Origin: Streptomyces longhuiensis | GTDB taxonomy: Bacteria > Actinomycetota > Actinomycetes > Streptomycetales > Streptomycetaceae | Assembly (NCBI RefSeq): GCF_020616555.1 | Contig: NZ_CP085173.1 | Coordinates: 9,750,001 to 9,814,000, forward strand | DNA length: 64,000 bases | Direction of reading: 5' to 3' | Part shown: positions 44,192-52,534 of the stretch, piece by piece | Position numbering within the stretch: the stretch's first letter is position 1 | How the letters are laid out: every line of letters starts with the position of its first letter | Position numbers and translations under genes: made by a program | Notes under the pieces: generated by a model | The model's input: only the letters and a program-made list of their open reading frames with translations | Database searches by the model: none | Told to the model about the DNA's origin: nothing

Positions 44192-45187
44192 TCAGTCGGG
44201 CAAGCCGCCCAGGAAGTTGAGCAGTGCCGCGTTCACTTCGGCCGGGCGTTCTTGTTGGGTCCAGTGGCCGCAGCCGGGGAGGGTGACGGTGGGGTGGAGT
44301 GTCGGGTTCAGCTGCTGGAGTGCGGGCAGGAGCTGGTCCATGCCGGGGAAGACGCCCACCAGGTCGCGGTCGCCTACGACGTAGAGTGCGGGGACCTGGA
44401 TCGGGAGGGCATCCCAGGCCGCACCCAGCTCCCAGTTGCGGTCGATGTTGCGGTACAGGTTCAGACCGCCGGTGAAGCCGTTGTGCCGGTACTCCTCGGT
44501 GAACACCGCAATGTCGTCCTCGGTCAGCCAGGCCGGCAGTTCCTTCGGCTCGGCGAGGGTCTCCAGGAAGGTGCTGCCCGGGGGCACGAGGGGCTGCGGG
44601 GGCGGGTCAGTCTGAGGGTTGTCGCCGCTTGCTCCGTAGAGAAAGCGGCGGAAGGTGTTCTCCGGGGCATCGGCGAACTCGGCGTCGGCCACGCCCGGTT
44701 GGCAGAAGTAGTTCTGGTAGAAGCGGCCGTCGAACATCTCCGACAGCGCGGTGAGCGGCGGGGTGTCCCCGGGGTCCGGCACCGGCGGCGGCACGCTCAG
44801 ACCTACGACGCCGCGCACCAGGTCCGGGCGCAGCTGCGCGGTGAGCCAGGCGACGGGGGCGCCCCAGTCGTGGCCGACCACGGCGAAGCGCTCGCGGTCC
44901 AACTGCCGTACCAGTGAGACGACATCGCCGACGAGGTTCGGCAGCGTGTACGCCTCGACGAGCGCCGGCGCGTCGCTGCGGGCGAAGCCGCGCTGGTCCG
45001 GGGCGACGGCGCGGTAGCCGGCCGCGGCGAGCGCGGTGAGCTGGTGGCGCCAGGAGTACCAGCACTCCGGGAAGCCGTGCAGCAGCACCACCAGCGGAGC
45101 GTCCGCGTCGCCCGCAGCCGCGTAATGCAGGGTCAGGCCCTTGACCTGAATGCTGTGATGCTCCACGCCCTCGATGTGCGCCGCCAC
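44192..45187 (-). CDS. Epoxide-hydrolase-like alpha/beta hydrolase (331 aa)
   Basis: GTG at 45187 with a GGAGGGGCC site. The alpha/beta-hydrolase features are the oxyanion-hole 'VVLLHGFPECWYSWRHQL' (HGFP), the nucleophile Asp in 'VVGHDWGAPVAW' (GHDWG), an acidic residue in 'LYVVGDRDLVGVF', and the catalytic His in 'LPGCGHWTQQERP'. Two Tyr residues in the cap ('FYQNYFCQPG' and 'FTEEYRHNGF') fit the proton donors of epoxide hydrolases. It opens epoxides to diols by a covalent ester mechanism. Haloalkane dehalogenase is a possible alternative, but the cap Tyr pair favours epoxides. It is monocistronic. Confidence 0.9.
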   Translation of the reverse strand: MAAHIEGVEHHSIQVKGLTLHYAAAGDADAPLVVLLHGFPECWYSWRHQLTALAAAGYRAVAPDQRGFARSDAPALVEAYTLPNLVGDVVSLVRQLDRERFAVVGHDWGAPVAWLTAQLRPDLVRGVVGLSVPPPVPDPGDTPPLTALSEMFDGRFYQNYFCQPGVADAEFADAPENTFRRFLYGASGDNPQTDPPPQPLVPPGSTFLETLAEPKELPAWLTEDDIAVFTEEYRHNGFTGGLNLYRNIDRNWELGAAWDALPIQVPALYVVGDRDLVGVFPGMDQLLPALQQLNPTLHPTVTLPGCGHWTQQERPAEVNAALLNFLGGLPD

Positions 45188-45268
45188 GGCCCCTCCTTGG
45201 ATCGTGCTCCGTCAACTTCCGTCAGAATAGGCCCATGTGTCGCGCGGAACACTGAGCGATTTCCATCC

Positions 45269-45375
45269 TCATGTTGAGGCGTAGTGGAGGTCGAGGACAG
45301 CCTTCACGAAGTCGGTGATGCGGGTGGTGCTGCAGCGGAGTCTTCGAAGTAGGCGCCAGCCCGTCATTCCGTGCT
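45269..45375 (-). mobile_element. Transposase C-terminal fragment (IS5-type)
   Basis: Minus-strand reading 'HGMTGWRLLRRLRCSTTRIT' 'DFVKAVLDLHYAST' to TGA at 45269. This matches the C-terminal 'W-x-LL-x-x-LRC-x-x-x-R-x-T' tail of IS5-type transposases. Nothing upstream is left in frame. Confidence 0.55.
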
Positions 45376-45508
45376 GTCGGGCGGCGACCAGATCGTGGGT
45401 CGAGCCGGGCAAGGCCGGTGAGGCCCAGAGCAGGCGGCCCACCACGTCCAGTCAGCCGCCACGCAGATGGGTCTCCCTGGGGGAGAGAATGGAGGAGTGC
45501 GGGAACGA

Positions 45509-45541
45509 CGGTGCCCGTCGGCGTGTGGCCGACGGGCACCG
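45509..45541. terminator. Strong hairpin terminator after the FxLD-type methyltransferase gene
   Basis: A 14-bp perfect stem, CGGTGCCCGTCGGC (45509-45522) with GCCGACGGGCACCG (45528-45541), encloses a 5-base loop 17 bp after the methyltransferase stop. Confidence 0.85.
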
Positions 45542-45558
45542 ACCGTTGGGGCGGGGTG

Positions 45559-46875
45559 TCATTGCCAGGCGACGATGACCCGGTTCAGGGGGGTGTCGAT
45601 GACGAACCGGCCGGGGCGCTCCTCGACGGCGGGGGCGTCGAGAGACTGCAGCTCGAAGGTGACTTCCCGGCCGCGGTAGTCGCGATCCCAGGTGCGGATG
45701 GCGTCGGCGACCTTCGCGGCCAGCTCGTCACTCCCGGGTCCGTGGCCGATGACGCCGAATTCCCACAACGTGCCGCCCTCGGACGTCTTGTGGTCGGACA
45801 CGCGGCGGGCGAGATAGGTGACGGCACCCTTGTCAACGGCCGCGGTCGACGAGGGGTAGGGGTCCTGCGTCAGCAAGGTGCCCTTGGCGGCCTGCGGGAA
45901 GTGCATACGGACTAGGCCGGACGGCACGCTGCATGAGACGAACAGCTCCATCCACTCCGGCGACTCCATGGAGTGGACCGTCATGCCGGTCCACTCCTCG
46001 CTGCGCGGCTTCTCCAGCACTTTGGCCAGGGCGTCGGCATCGATGGTCTGGGCCGCAGGCGCGTGGAGCCGTACGGTGCTGTCCGCGGCGAGTGGGATGT
46101 CACGCCGGCCGTCGTCGTCGGCGATGCCTCGGCGCAGCGGAACGAAGGTGTTCATCGCGCTGCCGCGGGAAACCCAACGGCCCTCGTGTTGCTCGTAGAC
46201 GATGGAACGCGAGACGCTGCCCTTGAGCCGCTGCGGGGTGACGATGCGGCCGCCGGGGGCGAGTTGTTCGAGCCAGGCATGAGGGACGCCGTGCGCGCCG
46301 ACGGTGGCGATGATCCGGTCGTACGGAGCCCCCTCGGCGTGGCCGAGGGCTCCGTCGCCGGTCAGCACGTCGACGTTGGTGAAGCCGGTGGTGGCGAGGC
46401 GGGCGCGGGCGCCCTCGGCCAGGTCGTCATCGACGTCGATGGTCGTCACGTGCCCGTCGGGGCCGACGAGGTGGGCGATGAGGGCGGCGTTGTATCCGGT
46501 GCCGGCACCGAGTTCGAGGATGCGCTCACCGGGCTGGGCCTGGAGCTGGTCCAGCATGAGGGCGACAATGTCGGGCTGGGAGGCGCAGGAGATTGAGACC
46601 TTGTCGGTGTCGTACTTGATGTCGACGGTCGCGTTCGCGTAGGCGTCGGCCAGCGGGGCTTGGGGGACGAACCGGTGCCGGGGCACGGCGCGCAGGGCGG
46701 TCTCGACCGCCGGGGTGCGGGCGTGGCCATCGGCCTGGATCTTGTCGACAAGGGCATTGCGGAGCCGTTCGGCCTCGGCCTCGGACGCGGTGAGCGTGTC
46801 GGTGTTCACCGCGATGACGCTATCGGCGGCACAGGCGTTCGCTGCCGTGGACGCGGTGTTGTCACCGGAACTCAT
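45559..46875 (-). CDS. FxLD-type PIMT-like methyltransferase (438 aa)
   Basis: ATG at 46875. The SAM-binding core is of the protein-L-isoaspartate O-methyltransferase type: 'VDKIQADGHARTPAVETALR' and 'AVPRHRFVPQAPLADAYANA' precede motif I 'GERILELGAGTGYNAALIAH' (GAGTGY), and 'VDVLTGDGALGHAEGAPYDR' is motif II. The C-terminal ~200 residues are a beta-rich domain of the kind that distinguishes the 'FxLD system' methyltransferases, which normally act on lanthipeptide-like RiPPs. No FxLD precursor or lanthipeptide synthase is seen within 1 kb, so it is either an orphan or serves a remote or the nearby graspetide cluster. Terminator at 45509-45541. Confidence 0.82.
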   Translation of the reverse strand: MSSGDNTASTAANACAADSVIAVNTDTLTASEAEAERLRNALVDKIQADGHARTPAVETALRAVPRHRFVPQAPLADAYANATVDIKYDTDKVSISCASQPDIVALMLDQLQAQPGERILELGAGTGYNAALIAHLVGPDGHVTTIDVDDDLAEGARARLATTGFTNVDVLTGDGALGHAEGAPYDRIIATVGAHGVPHAWLEQLAPGGRIVTPQRLKGSVSRSIVYEQHEGRWVSRGSAMNTFVPLRRGIADDDGRRDIPLAADSTVRLHAPAAQTIDADALAKVLEKPRSEEWTGMTVHSMESPEWMELFVSCSVPSGLVRMHFPQAAKGTLLTQDPYPSSTAAVDKGAVTYLARRVSDHKTSEGGTLWEFGVIGHGPGSDELAAKVADAIRTWDRDYRGREVTFELQSLDAPAVEERPGRFVIDTPLNRVIVAWQ

Positions 46876-47014
46876 GACGACCTCGCGCGCGGCGTGCCGG
46901 CGCGAGGGCGTGTCCGAGGAGTCACCAGTGGTCGCGGACGGCGGCATCCCCGACTTCGCCGGGCTCCGGTCGGGAGAATGGGGAACCGGTTTTGACTACG
47001 AGATCGGAGCCTTT

Positions 47015-47578
47015 GTGAGTCTGTTGGGGCAGATACTTCCGTTGGTGGGTGTTGCGCTGGGCGCCGTCACGTCGTTCCTGGCGAGCAGTTTGAATGACCG
47101 GGCACGATGGCGGCGTGAGCAGTCCGTACGCTGGGACGAGCGGCGTCTGGACGCCTATGGCGAGTACATCCACGCGGTCAAAGAACTCGCGGGGAGCTAT
47201 CAGCGCATCGCTGCGGGCCGCGGGCTGGTGATCGGCCCGGCACCGCTGGAGCTCACCGCCGAAGTACTTGCCGAGCTCGGCGCGGCTGAGTCCCGCCGTT
47301 CTGCGCTGGGGGAGACCTGTGAATTGTTGGGAGACACTGACACGAACACGGCGTCCAAGACGCTGAATCACTGCCTGTGGCGGCTGGAGCACCTGGCGCG
47401 GGGCGTGCCCACGCAATCCGAACAGAGCTGGGAACAGGCGTACTTGGAGTTCAGAGACGCGCAGCGGAAGTACCTCGAGTACGCGCGGGCCAGTCTGGGG
47501 GTGACCGGTCCGGTCAACCGGGTTGTCGCCTGGCCCTCGGCTTGGCGGCCCGTGGGCCGGCCGTCACGCACCGAGTGA
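47015..47578 (+). CDS. Membrane-anchored helical protein (187 aa)
   Basis: I choose GTG 47015 with GGAG at 47006-47009. A single N-terminal membrane helix ('LLGQILPLVGVALGAVTSFL') is followed by 'RARWRREQSVRWDERRLDAY' 'GEYIHAVKEL' and further helices to the end. It has the same layout as 15408-16022 and 59623-60078. No enzyme motif. It diverges from the FxLD methyltransferase gene. Confidence 0.78.
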   Translation: MSLLGQILPLVGVALGAVTSFLASSLNDRARWRREQSVRWDERRLDAYGEYIHAVKELAGSYQRIAAGRGLVIGPAPLELTAEVLAELGAAESRRSALGETCELLGDTDTNTASKTLNHCLWRLEHLARGVPTQSEQSWEQAYLEFRDAQRKYLEYARASLGVTGPVNRVVAWPSAWRPVGRPSRTE

Positions 47579-47740
47579 TGAGGTGGGCTCTGTTCGCGGG
47601 CGGAGCCAGAGCCGGATCCCGGCGACGGTGATGGTGCCGTGGAAAATGCAGGCCCTCTTGTCAAAGCGCGTTGCCTGAACGGCCCGCAGAATCCTGTCCC
47701 ACGTCCCATCGGCTGACCACCTGCGATGAGATCGAAGGAC
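47579..47740 (-). mobile_element. Internally deleted IS5-family transposase fragment
   Basis: The minus strand has a middle segment matching 'HRRWSADGTWDRILRAVQA' joined directly to the C-terminal 'TRFDKRACIFHGTITVAGIR' 'LWLR', which in the related IS at 57131-58012 lie about 150 codons apart. So this is a deletion derivative of the same IS type. Confidence 0.6.
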
Positions 47741-47897
47741 TGAACCTCACCCTCGCCTGCCTGCGCTCCAAGCGCGACGAGTCCCAGCCCATGGCACGCC
47801 GACCCGTTGTCGACCTCGGCATCCCTGCACGCCGCTGTCCGAACGAGTCGCAATGACTCTGCCCATGCCAGCGCCTGGAACCGACCATCGATCATGG

Positions 47898-48084
47898 AAG
47901 GATGACGCTCACGCCCCGTTCCTCCAAGATCTCCAGGAGCAGGTCGAACAGCGAAACCTCGCCATCGCCGGTGGGCACACGCTCTGCCAACCGCGCCACG
48001 GCCTCGGCCGAGGAATCCCAGTGCAAGGCGAACGGAGCGGTGGCGCCCCAGCCGCCTCTCTCGATCCGTACCCCGAGTAACGGT
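47898..48084 (-). pseudogene. C-terminal fragment of an unidentified protein
   Basis: Reads 'LLGVRIERGGWGATAPFALH' 'WDSSAEAVARLAERV' and 'GDGEVSLFDLLLEILEERGV' to a TGA at about 47898. The coding character is good, but no start is seen. I do not recognise the family. Confidence 0.3.
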
Positions 48085-48126
48085 TGCGTAGATCGCTGTC
48101 TGCGGGTCTGTCAGGGCAGACGACAC

Positions 48127-48155
48127 CGCCCCGACCTATGAGGCGGGTCGGGGCG
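48127..48155 (-). terminator. Hairpin terminator after the graspetide operon
   Basis: CGCCCCGACC (48127-48136) and GGTCGGGGCG (48146-48155) form a 10-bp perfect stem with a 9-base loop, 14 bp after the methyltransferase stop. A second smaller hairpin (GGTCGCG/CGCGACC at about 48160-48178) overlaps the stop itself. Confidence 0.8.
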
Positions 48156-48168
48156 ACGCGGTCGCGAG

Positions 48169-49353
48169 TCACGCGACCGGCAGCCGCCAACTCGGGCCGT
48201 CCTCGGCGTCGTCGAGCCACACCCGCTGTCGGTCCGGCTCGACGCTCACCCCGAACTCGGTCGCGTGCGGCGACCCCGCCGCCTGCCACAGCGCGAGGGA
48301 CTGCTCGACCTCGGCCCACAGCGACACCGGGCCACCCTCGCGGACCGACCAGCCGTCACCGTCCTCGGTCAGCACGGCGAACGATCCGTTGGCCGCGTCG
48401 AGGACGTACGCCCGCATGCGGCCGCCGTCGCCCGGCATGAAAAAGCTGCGGGCGTTCGGAATGGCGAGCTGTGCAACGAACCCGCTGTCAGGCATGTGAA
48501 GCGTCTCGGGCCCGACCCCGGTTTCGCGGGTCTTGCCGTCGTCGTCGCCGGGCAGCATGCCGAGGTTGGCCGGCGCCTGCTGCTGCCGCGCCATCATGAA
48601 CCCGGGCTCGGCCGCGATGAACTGCCCGATTGCGTGCTCGTCGTCCTGAACTTCAAGGCGTACGAGCCCGAGGGAGCGCAGCCAACCGCGGAGCGTGGCC
48701 ACGACGAGCCCGCCCGGCGTCGTCTCGCGCAGCCACGCCCACGGGATGCCGCGCACGCCCATAGTCGCGATCGTCCGCGCGGCCGGGGTGCGCAGCCCGG
48801 CGCCGGCGAGACCGTTCCCGACGACGAGGCTCGGAGAGTAGCCGCAGTAGTTGAGGGCGACCCGGGCCCGGGCGGCGACGCCGCGGTCGGTCTCAACCGA
48901 GGTGACCCGGTGATCGCCGAAGCGGTGGCACATGAGGGCGGTCGAGTAGCCGGTGCCCGTGCCGTACTCGGTCACGGTCGTCTCGTCGTCGCCGTCGAGG
49001 GCGTCGAGCATCTGCACGACGAGCGAGGGCAGCGTCGAGGACGACGTCGGGTCGCCCCCGTCGAGCGGCTGCGGGTCCGACCAGTCGATATCCCGCCCGT
49101 CAAACTGCGTGATCAGCGTGCGGTCGCTGTAGACCCGACGCAGCCATTCCTCGGTGCCGACGAGCTCGCGCGTGATGGGCACGTACCGCGTGACGCCAGT
49201 CGGCGGGTCCGTGGGCACGTAGAACTTCGTGGTGAACAGGTGCCGGGGCACGGTCTCGACGGCGGCCCGCCAGTCCGCCAGCAGCTTGCCCTCGGCGGCG
49301 AGCTGCTCGGCAAACCGGTGGCGCAGCTCGTTCGCGAGAACGGGTTCGGTCAT
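48169..49353 (-). CDS. Graspetide-associated PIMT-like methyltransferase (394 aa)
   Basis: ATG at 49353 overlaps the stop of the ATP-grasp gene (ATGA). The N-terminal part 'AVETVPRHLFTTKFYVPTDP' and the SAM site 'TVTEYGTGTGYSTALMCHRF' (a GTGTGY form) are of protein-isoaspartate methyltransferase type, with a ~170-residue C-terminal beta-rich domain. Such homologues in graspetide clusters (for example the fuscimiditide type) methylate an Asp of the cyclised peptide, which then closes to an aspartimide. An Asp-Gly step in the precursor here (D81-G82) is a good candidate target. The three genes precursor, ligase and methyltransferase are coupled by two 4-bp overlaps. Confidence 0.88.
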   Translation of the reverse strand: MTEPVLANELRHRFAEQLAAEGKLLADWRAAVETVPRHLFTTKFYVPTDPPTGVTRYVPITRELVGTEEWLRRVYSDRTLITQFDGRDIDWSDPQPLDGGDPTSSSTLPSLVVQMLDALDGDDETTVTEYGTGTGYSTALMCHRFGDHRVTSVETDRGVAARARVALNYCGYSPSLVVGNGLAGAGLRTPAARTIATMGVRGIPWAWLRETTPGGLVVATLRGWLRSLGLVRLEVQDDEHAIGQFIAAEPGFMMARQQQAPANLGMLPGDDDGKTRETGVGPETLHMPDSGFVAQLAIPNARSFFMPGDGGRMRAYVLDAANGSFAVLTEDGDGWSVREGGPVSLWAEVEQSLALWQAAGSPHATEFGVSVEPDRQRVWLDDAEDGPSWRLPVA

Positions 49354-50315
49354 GGGTGGTTGCCTCGTTCCAAGAGATCGGCGAGCGCGGCAGTCATGGG
49401 CAGCCCGGTCGGGGGCTCCATCCATGCCCACTGTCCCGAAGGGTTGCACTCAATGAACGTCCACGTGCCGTTGTCGGACAGAGTGAAGTCGAACGCGCCG
49501 AAGACGAGCCCGAAGTGTCGCAGGTACGCGAACAGCGCGCGCTCGACGCCGGGCGGCGCCTCGACCGGCGCATAGGTGTGCGTGGTGTAGTCGGTGCGCC
49601 AGTCGAGCAGCCCCGAGTCGATCCGCACCGCGAACACCCGCTCGCCGATCACGGTCACGCGGACGTCGGCGACCTTGTCGACGCGGGCCTGCAACAGGTG
49701 CATGGTCCCGGCGACCCCGTCGTCGATCTCGTCCTCGGCGACCTCGTCGACGCGCACGGTCTGCGCTTGTCCGCCGACGAGGTACAGCGGGGTCGCAAGC
49801 GGCTTGTAGATCACGGGCCCGTGTTCCTTGACGAACGCGCGGGCGTCGTCGGGCCGGTTCGTGATTAGGGTCGGCGGCAGAACGAACCCGACCTCGGCCG
49901 CGACGGCGAGCCCGGCCGGTTTGTACTCGGCGTCGCCGATGCGGTGCGGGTGGTTGACGTACAGACAGTCGGGCAGCGACACGAGCACGCCGCCGAGCCC
50001 GTACCGGGCCTGCGCTGCGGCAAAGCGCGCGTCCTGGTCGTCGAGGTGGGGGAAAGCGAACCCGGACGGGCGCCGGTAGTACAGCGCCCGCACGCCGTCG
50101 AGCTCGGCGACGCGGGTTGGGGTCGCGAGACTGCCCCGCCACCGTGTCGTGCCGCCGCCGATGTGGGCGGAGCACGACAGGGTGGCGGGGAAGTGACCAC
50201 TGTCGAACCGCACGACCGGGACGCCCCGGCCGTGCAGCTCGGCAATCACAAAGTCGGCCGTCGGGTCGTCATCGTTCGTGACGACCGAGACCGGACGCGC
50301 ATCAGCTTGTGTCAC
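49350..50315 (-). CDS. tgmB: ATP-grasp ribosomal peptide maturase (TgmB-like)
   Basis: 321 residues from GTG 50315, which overlaps the precursor stop (GTGA). The enzyme class forms ester or amide links between Asp/Glu and Ser/Thr/Lys side chains of a precursor. Visible features are the N-terminal 'VSVVTNDDDPTADFVIAELH' and 'VVRFDSGHFP', 'VRALYYRRPSGFAFP', the ATP-grasp Lys in 'HGPVIYKPLATPLY' and the metal-ligand end 'FGAFDFTLSDNGTWTFIECN' 'PSGQW' (ExNPSGQW). All are characteristic of the TgmB group. The next gene is a PIMT-like methyltransferase. Confidence 0.93.
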   Translation of the reverse strand: MTQADARPVSVVTNDDDPTADFVIAELHGRGVPVVRFDSGHFPATLSCSAHIGGGTTRWRGSLATPTRVAELDGVRALYYRRPSGFAFPHLDDQDARFAAAQARYGLGGVLVSLPDCLYVNHPHRIGDAEYKPAGLAVAAEVGFVLPPTLITNRPDDARAFVKEHGPVIYKPLATPLYLVGGQAQTVRVDEVAEDEIDDGVAGTMHLLQARVDKVADVRVTVIGERVFAVRIDSGLLDWRTDYTTHTYAPVEAPPGVERALFAYLRHFGLVFGAFDFTLSDNGTWTFIECNPSGQWAWMEPPTGLPMTAALADLLERGNHP

Positions 50316-50608
50316 TGGTCGGTGTCGTTACCCGTGTCCGAGTCGGTGCTGCCGCCGCCCTGCCCGTCGGGCGAGGTGCCCGTCGACGGGTTGGTGCCGC
50401 TGCTCGTGCCGTGACCGGGCGACGCGACCGGGACGCCGGCCATGTTGAAGTAGCGGCCGGTCTGCGTCGCCGGGTCGATCTCGACGCGGGTCTTCTCGCC
50501 GTAGACGGCCGGGTACGGGACGAAGCGGCGGGTTCCCCACGGGCGGGGCGTGCGGTGGCCCTGCGGCAGCGGGGTTCCCGTCGGGATGCGTTCCGCGTAG
50601 TTGAACAT
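50312..50608 (-). CDS. tgmA: ATP-grasp-modified RiPP precursor (TgmA-like, 98 aa)
   Basis: ATG at 50608 with GAGAGGA upstream. The leader has 'PRPWGTRRFVPYP' and 'RVEIDPATQTGRYFNMAGVP', the motif shared by ATP-grasp target precursors. The core (about residues 64-98) is unusual in composition: 'GHGTSSGTNPSTGTSPDGQG' then 'GGSTDSDTGNDTDQ'. It has Thr/Ser acceptors at 68-79 and Asp donors D81, D89, D91, D95 and D97, as needed for several omega-ester links. The Asp-Gly at 81-82 may be the methylation/aspartimide site. The core ends without an obvious protease site. Confidence 0.92.
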   Translation of the reverse strand: MFNYAERIPTGTPLPQGHRTPRPWGTRRFVPYPAVYGEKTRVEIDPATQTGRYFNMAGVPVASPGHGTSSGTNPSTGTSPDGQGGGSTDSDTGNDTDQ

Positions 50609-50694
50609 CGCGTTCCTCTCGGTGGTGGTTCGGTCGGATCGTGCGATGGAGCAACCGCCCCCGCCGGCAGCTCGTACAGCGGCGGGGGCGGAGA

Positions 50695-51156
50695 TCAGGG
50701 GACGGGCCGCAGCACGCGCGGCCGCCGATGCCTGCCCCGGTCCGTCGAGGGCCGGGTGCGACCGGTGAACGCGGGTATCTGCGGGGCCCGTCGGACCGGC
50801 AGCGGGTCGACGCGCAGCTCGTATCGAGCGCCGTAGTCCGTGACGGTGAACGCGTACGAGCGGCCCTCGCCGAGGGCGAGCAGCACGTGCTCGTACCGCT
50901 CGCGGCTGTCGGCCCACGCGTGCAGAGCGGCGTCGGGCCGCGGGCCGTCGAGCGCCGCCTCGACCAGGGGCGCCCCGGCGAGGAACGTCGTGCCTGGCTC
51001 CGGGGCGAGCAGCTCGGCGTACCGGCCGACCGTCGTCCGGGCCCACCGGGCAGCGAGCCGGAGCGTCGTCGCTCGGTACATCGCGAGGATCGCCTCGTAC
51101 GTGCCGTCGAGAGATCGGGCGAGTAGCTCGCACTGGTAGGCATAACGTCTGGGCAC
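50695..51156 (-). CDS. Hypothetical protein upstream of the graspetide genes (153 aa)
   Basis: ATG at 51156; 86 bp before the precursor on the same strand. The protein is helical in its first half ('MPRRYAYQCELLARSLDGTY' 'EAILAMYRATTLRLAARWAR') and has a beta-like middle ('RSYAFTVTDYGARYELRVDP') and a basic Pro/Arg-rich tail. No known motif. It may belong to the RiPP cluster or to the regulatory genes upstream. Medium confidence that it is a real gene because of its codon bias and clear start. Confidence 0.65.
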   Translation of the reverse strand: MPRRYAYQCELLARSLDGTYEAILAMYRATTLRLAARWARTTVGRYAELLAPEPGTTFLAGAPLVEAALDGPRPDAALHAWADSRERYEHVLLALGEGRSYAFTVTDYGARYELRVDPLPVRRAPQIPAFTGRTRPSTDRGRHRRPRVLRPVP

Positions 51157-51267
51157 CGTGGCACCTCCGCAGCGGGGCGGGAATCGTGGGGGGCGTGCGC
51201 ATGGGCAGGTAGTCGGGCCGCTCGGCGGGAGCCACGGGGGAGGACTCGACCGCCGAGCGACCCTGTC

Positions 51268-51771
51268 TTAGGGGTGTGACCCGGCCTGCATGAGCCGCGC
51301 CGAGTCGGCGACGCTCGCAGCCGCGAAGTACAGCCGTCCGGACTTGGTCGACGCGACGAGGTACTCGTCGACCTCGGGGCCGACCGCGGCGGGCGACAGC
51401 GGGTCGAGGCCGACGGCGAGCAGCACGTGCCCGATCTCGCAGATCACCCGCCCCCAGTTCCCGGCGCGCGTGGTGAGCGCGTGCGGGGTGCCGTCGAGGC
51501 GGACCAGGACGACGCCGCTGTGCACGGCGATCCGCTCGCCCGTATCGGGCAGCGTCCGGTCGGCCGGGGCGGCGCCGAGGGCGTGCGCAACGCTGCGCAT
51601 GCGGGACTCGATCACGGCCGCGGTGTCGGCGTCGCGTCTCGGCGTCGGGTGCGTGATTAGCATGGGAGCGAACCCCTTGCCGTCGCTGATGTGGTCGACC
51701 CACGGCCGGACCGACAGGGACGCGATCACGCCCGGTGCCGGCACAGCCGGGGTGAGTTGGTCGGTCGTCAC
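51268..51771 (-). CDS. Hypothetical protein coupled to the HATPase gene (167 aa)
   Basis: GTG at 51771 overlaps the HATPase stop (GTGA). It contains 'PWVDHISDGKGFAPMLITHP', 'AAVIESRMRSVAHALGAAPA', 'GVVLVRLDGTPHALTTRAGN' 'WGRVICEIGHVLLAVGLDPL', and ends in 'RLYFAAASVADSARLMQAG'. It seems to be a complete soluble protein. A regulatory partner of the HATPase is likely from the coupling; there is no recognised family. Confidence 0.7.
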   Translation of the reverse strand: MTTDQLTPAVPAPGVIASLSVRPWVDHISDGKGFAPMLITHPTPRRDADTAAVIESRMRSVAHALGAAPADRTLPDTGERIAVHSGVVLVRLDGTPHALTTRAGNWGRVICEIGHVLLAVGLDPLSPAAVGPEVDEYLVASTKSGRLYFAAASVADSARLMQAGSHP

Positions 51772-52229
51772 TTCGTTGCCCCCTCGCATCTGTCGGGCGG
51801 GCCGACCTTGAACTCGGCCCAGACGGTGTGACCGGGACCGTCGTGACGCTTCACGCCCCAGTCGTCCGCGAGGGTCGCGACAAGGTAGAGACCGCGGCCC
51901 GAGGCGACGTCTGCGGCCGGTTCCTTCACATACGGGTCCTGTCCGTCGTTGCCGCCGCCGTCGCACACCTCGACCCGCAGCCGCTCGTCTCGGCTCGCCA
52001 CCCGCACGAGGAAACCGCGGCCAGCGCGGCTGCCGTGCTTGATCGCGTTCGTAGCGAGCTCAGAGACGCACACCTTCACGTCGTCGAGTCGGTCGTCGGG
52101 CTCCCAGCCGGTGAGCGCCGCCTCGACGAACGAACGGGCTTGTCCGACGGATACCGTTTGGCGGCTGAACAGTTGCTCGCGTGGTTGCTGCACGGGCGGC
52201 CCACCTTCGCGTGTCAGGTTCGTCGGCAT
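51768..52229 (-). CDS. HATPase (RsbW/GHKL-type) regulatory ATP-binding protein (153 aa)
   Basis: I take ATG 52229 as the start. 'QARSFVEAALTGWEPDDRLD' leads to the N box 'DVKVCVSELATNAIKHGSRA' (ELATNA), 'RLRVEVCDGG' (G1-like) and 'ASGRGLYLVATLADDWGVKR' (G2), so it has the ATP lid of anti-sigma or histidine-kinase-like folds. Short Streptomyces proteins of this type often pair with XRE regulators of the NsdA/BldD neighbourhoods. Here it lies between a small acidic gene and the 51268 gene, in the graspetide operon direction. Confidence 0.85.
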   Translation of the reverse strand: MPTNLTREGGPPVQQPREQLFSRQTVSVGQARSFVEAALTGWEPDDRLDDVKVCVSELATNAIKHGSRAGRGFLVRVASRDERLRVEVCDGGGNDGQDPYVKEPAADVASGRGLYLVATLADDWGVKRHDGPGHTVWAEFKVGPPDRCEGATK

Positions 52230-52231
52230 GT

Positions 52232-52471
52232 TCACCGCCGGGGAAGGCCCAGGAGGTAGGCCAGCCGTTGGGCCGTGCCTTCCTCGTCGCCGGTCTCGCC
52301 GAGCTCGTATCCCCAATCGGTGACATAGCGCCCGTCGCGGTGGTCAACCGCCTCGACGACGCCGAGGTTCAGGGGGTTCAACACACTTACTATCGTTTCA
52401 TCCATATTTGTTACGGACAGGCCATGCGCCGTAAGTTGCTCCGCCAGAATGGCTGCGGTGTTCGCGTCCAT
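52232..52471 (-). CDS. Small acidic protein upstream of the HATPase gene (79 aa)
   Basis: ATG at 52471. It reads 'MDANTAAILAEQLTAHGLSV' and 'VVEAVDHRDGRYVTDWGYEL' and ends 'RLAYLLGLPRR'; its stop is 2 bp before the HATPase ATG, so the two are cotranscribed. Helix-strand-strand make-up; no known motif. Confidence 0.72.
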   Translation of the reverse strand: MDANTAAILAEQLTAHGLSVTNMDETIVSVLNPLNLGVVEAVDHRDGRYVTDWGYELGETGDEEGTAQRLAYLLGLPRR

Positions 52472-52534
52472 GCCCCGATCCCACCGCAGCAGCCTGCGGC
52501 GCGGGATATGACAACCGATGACACGGAGTTGATC

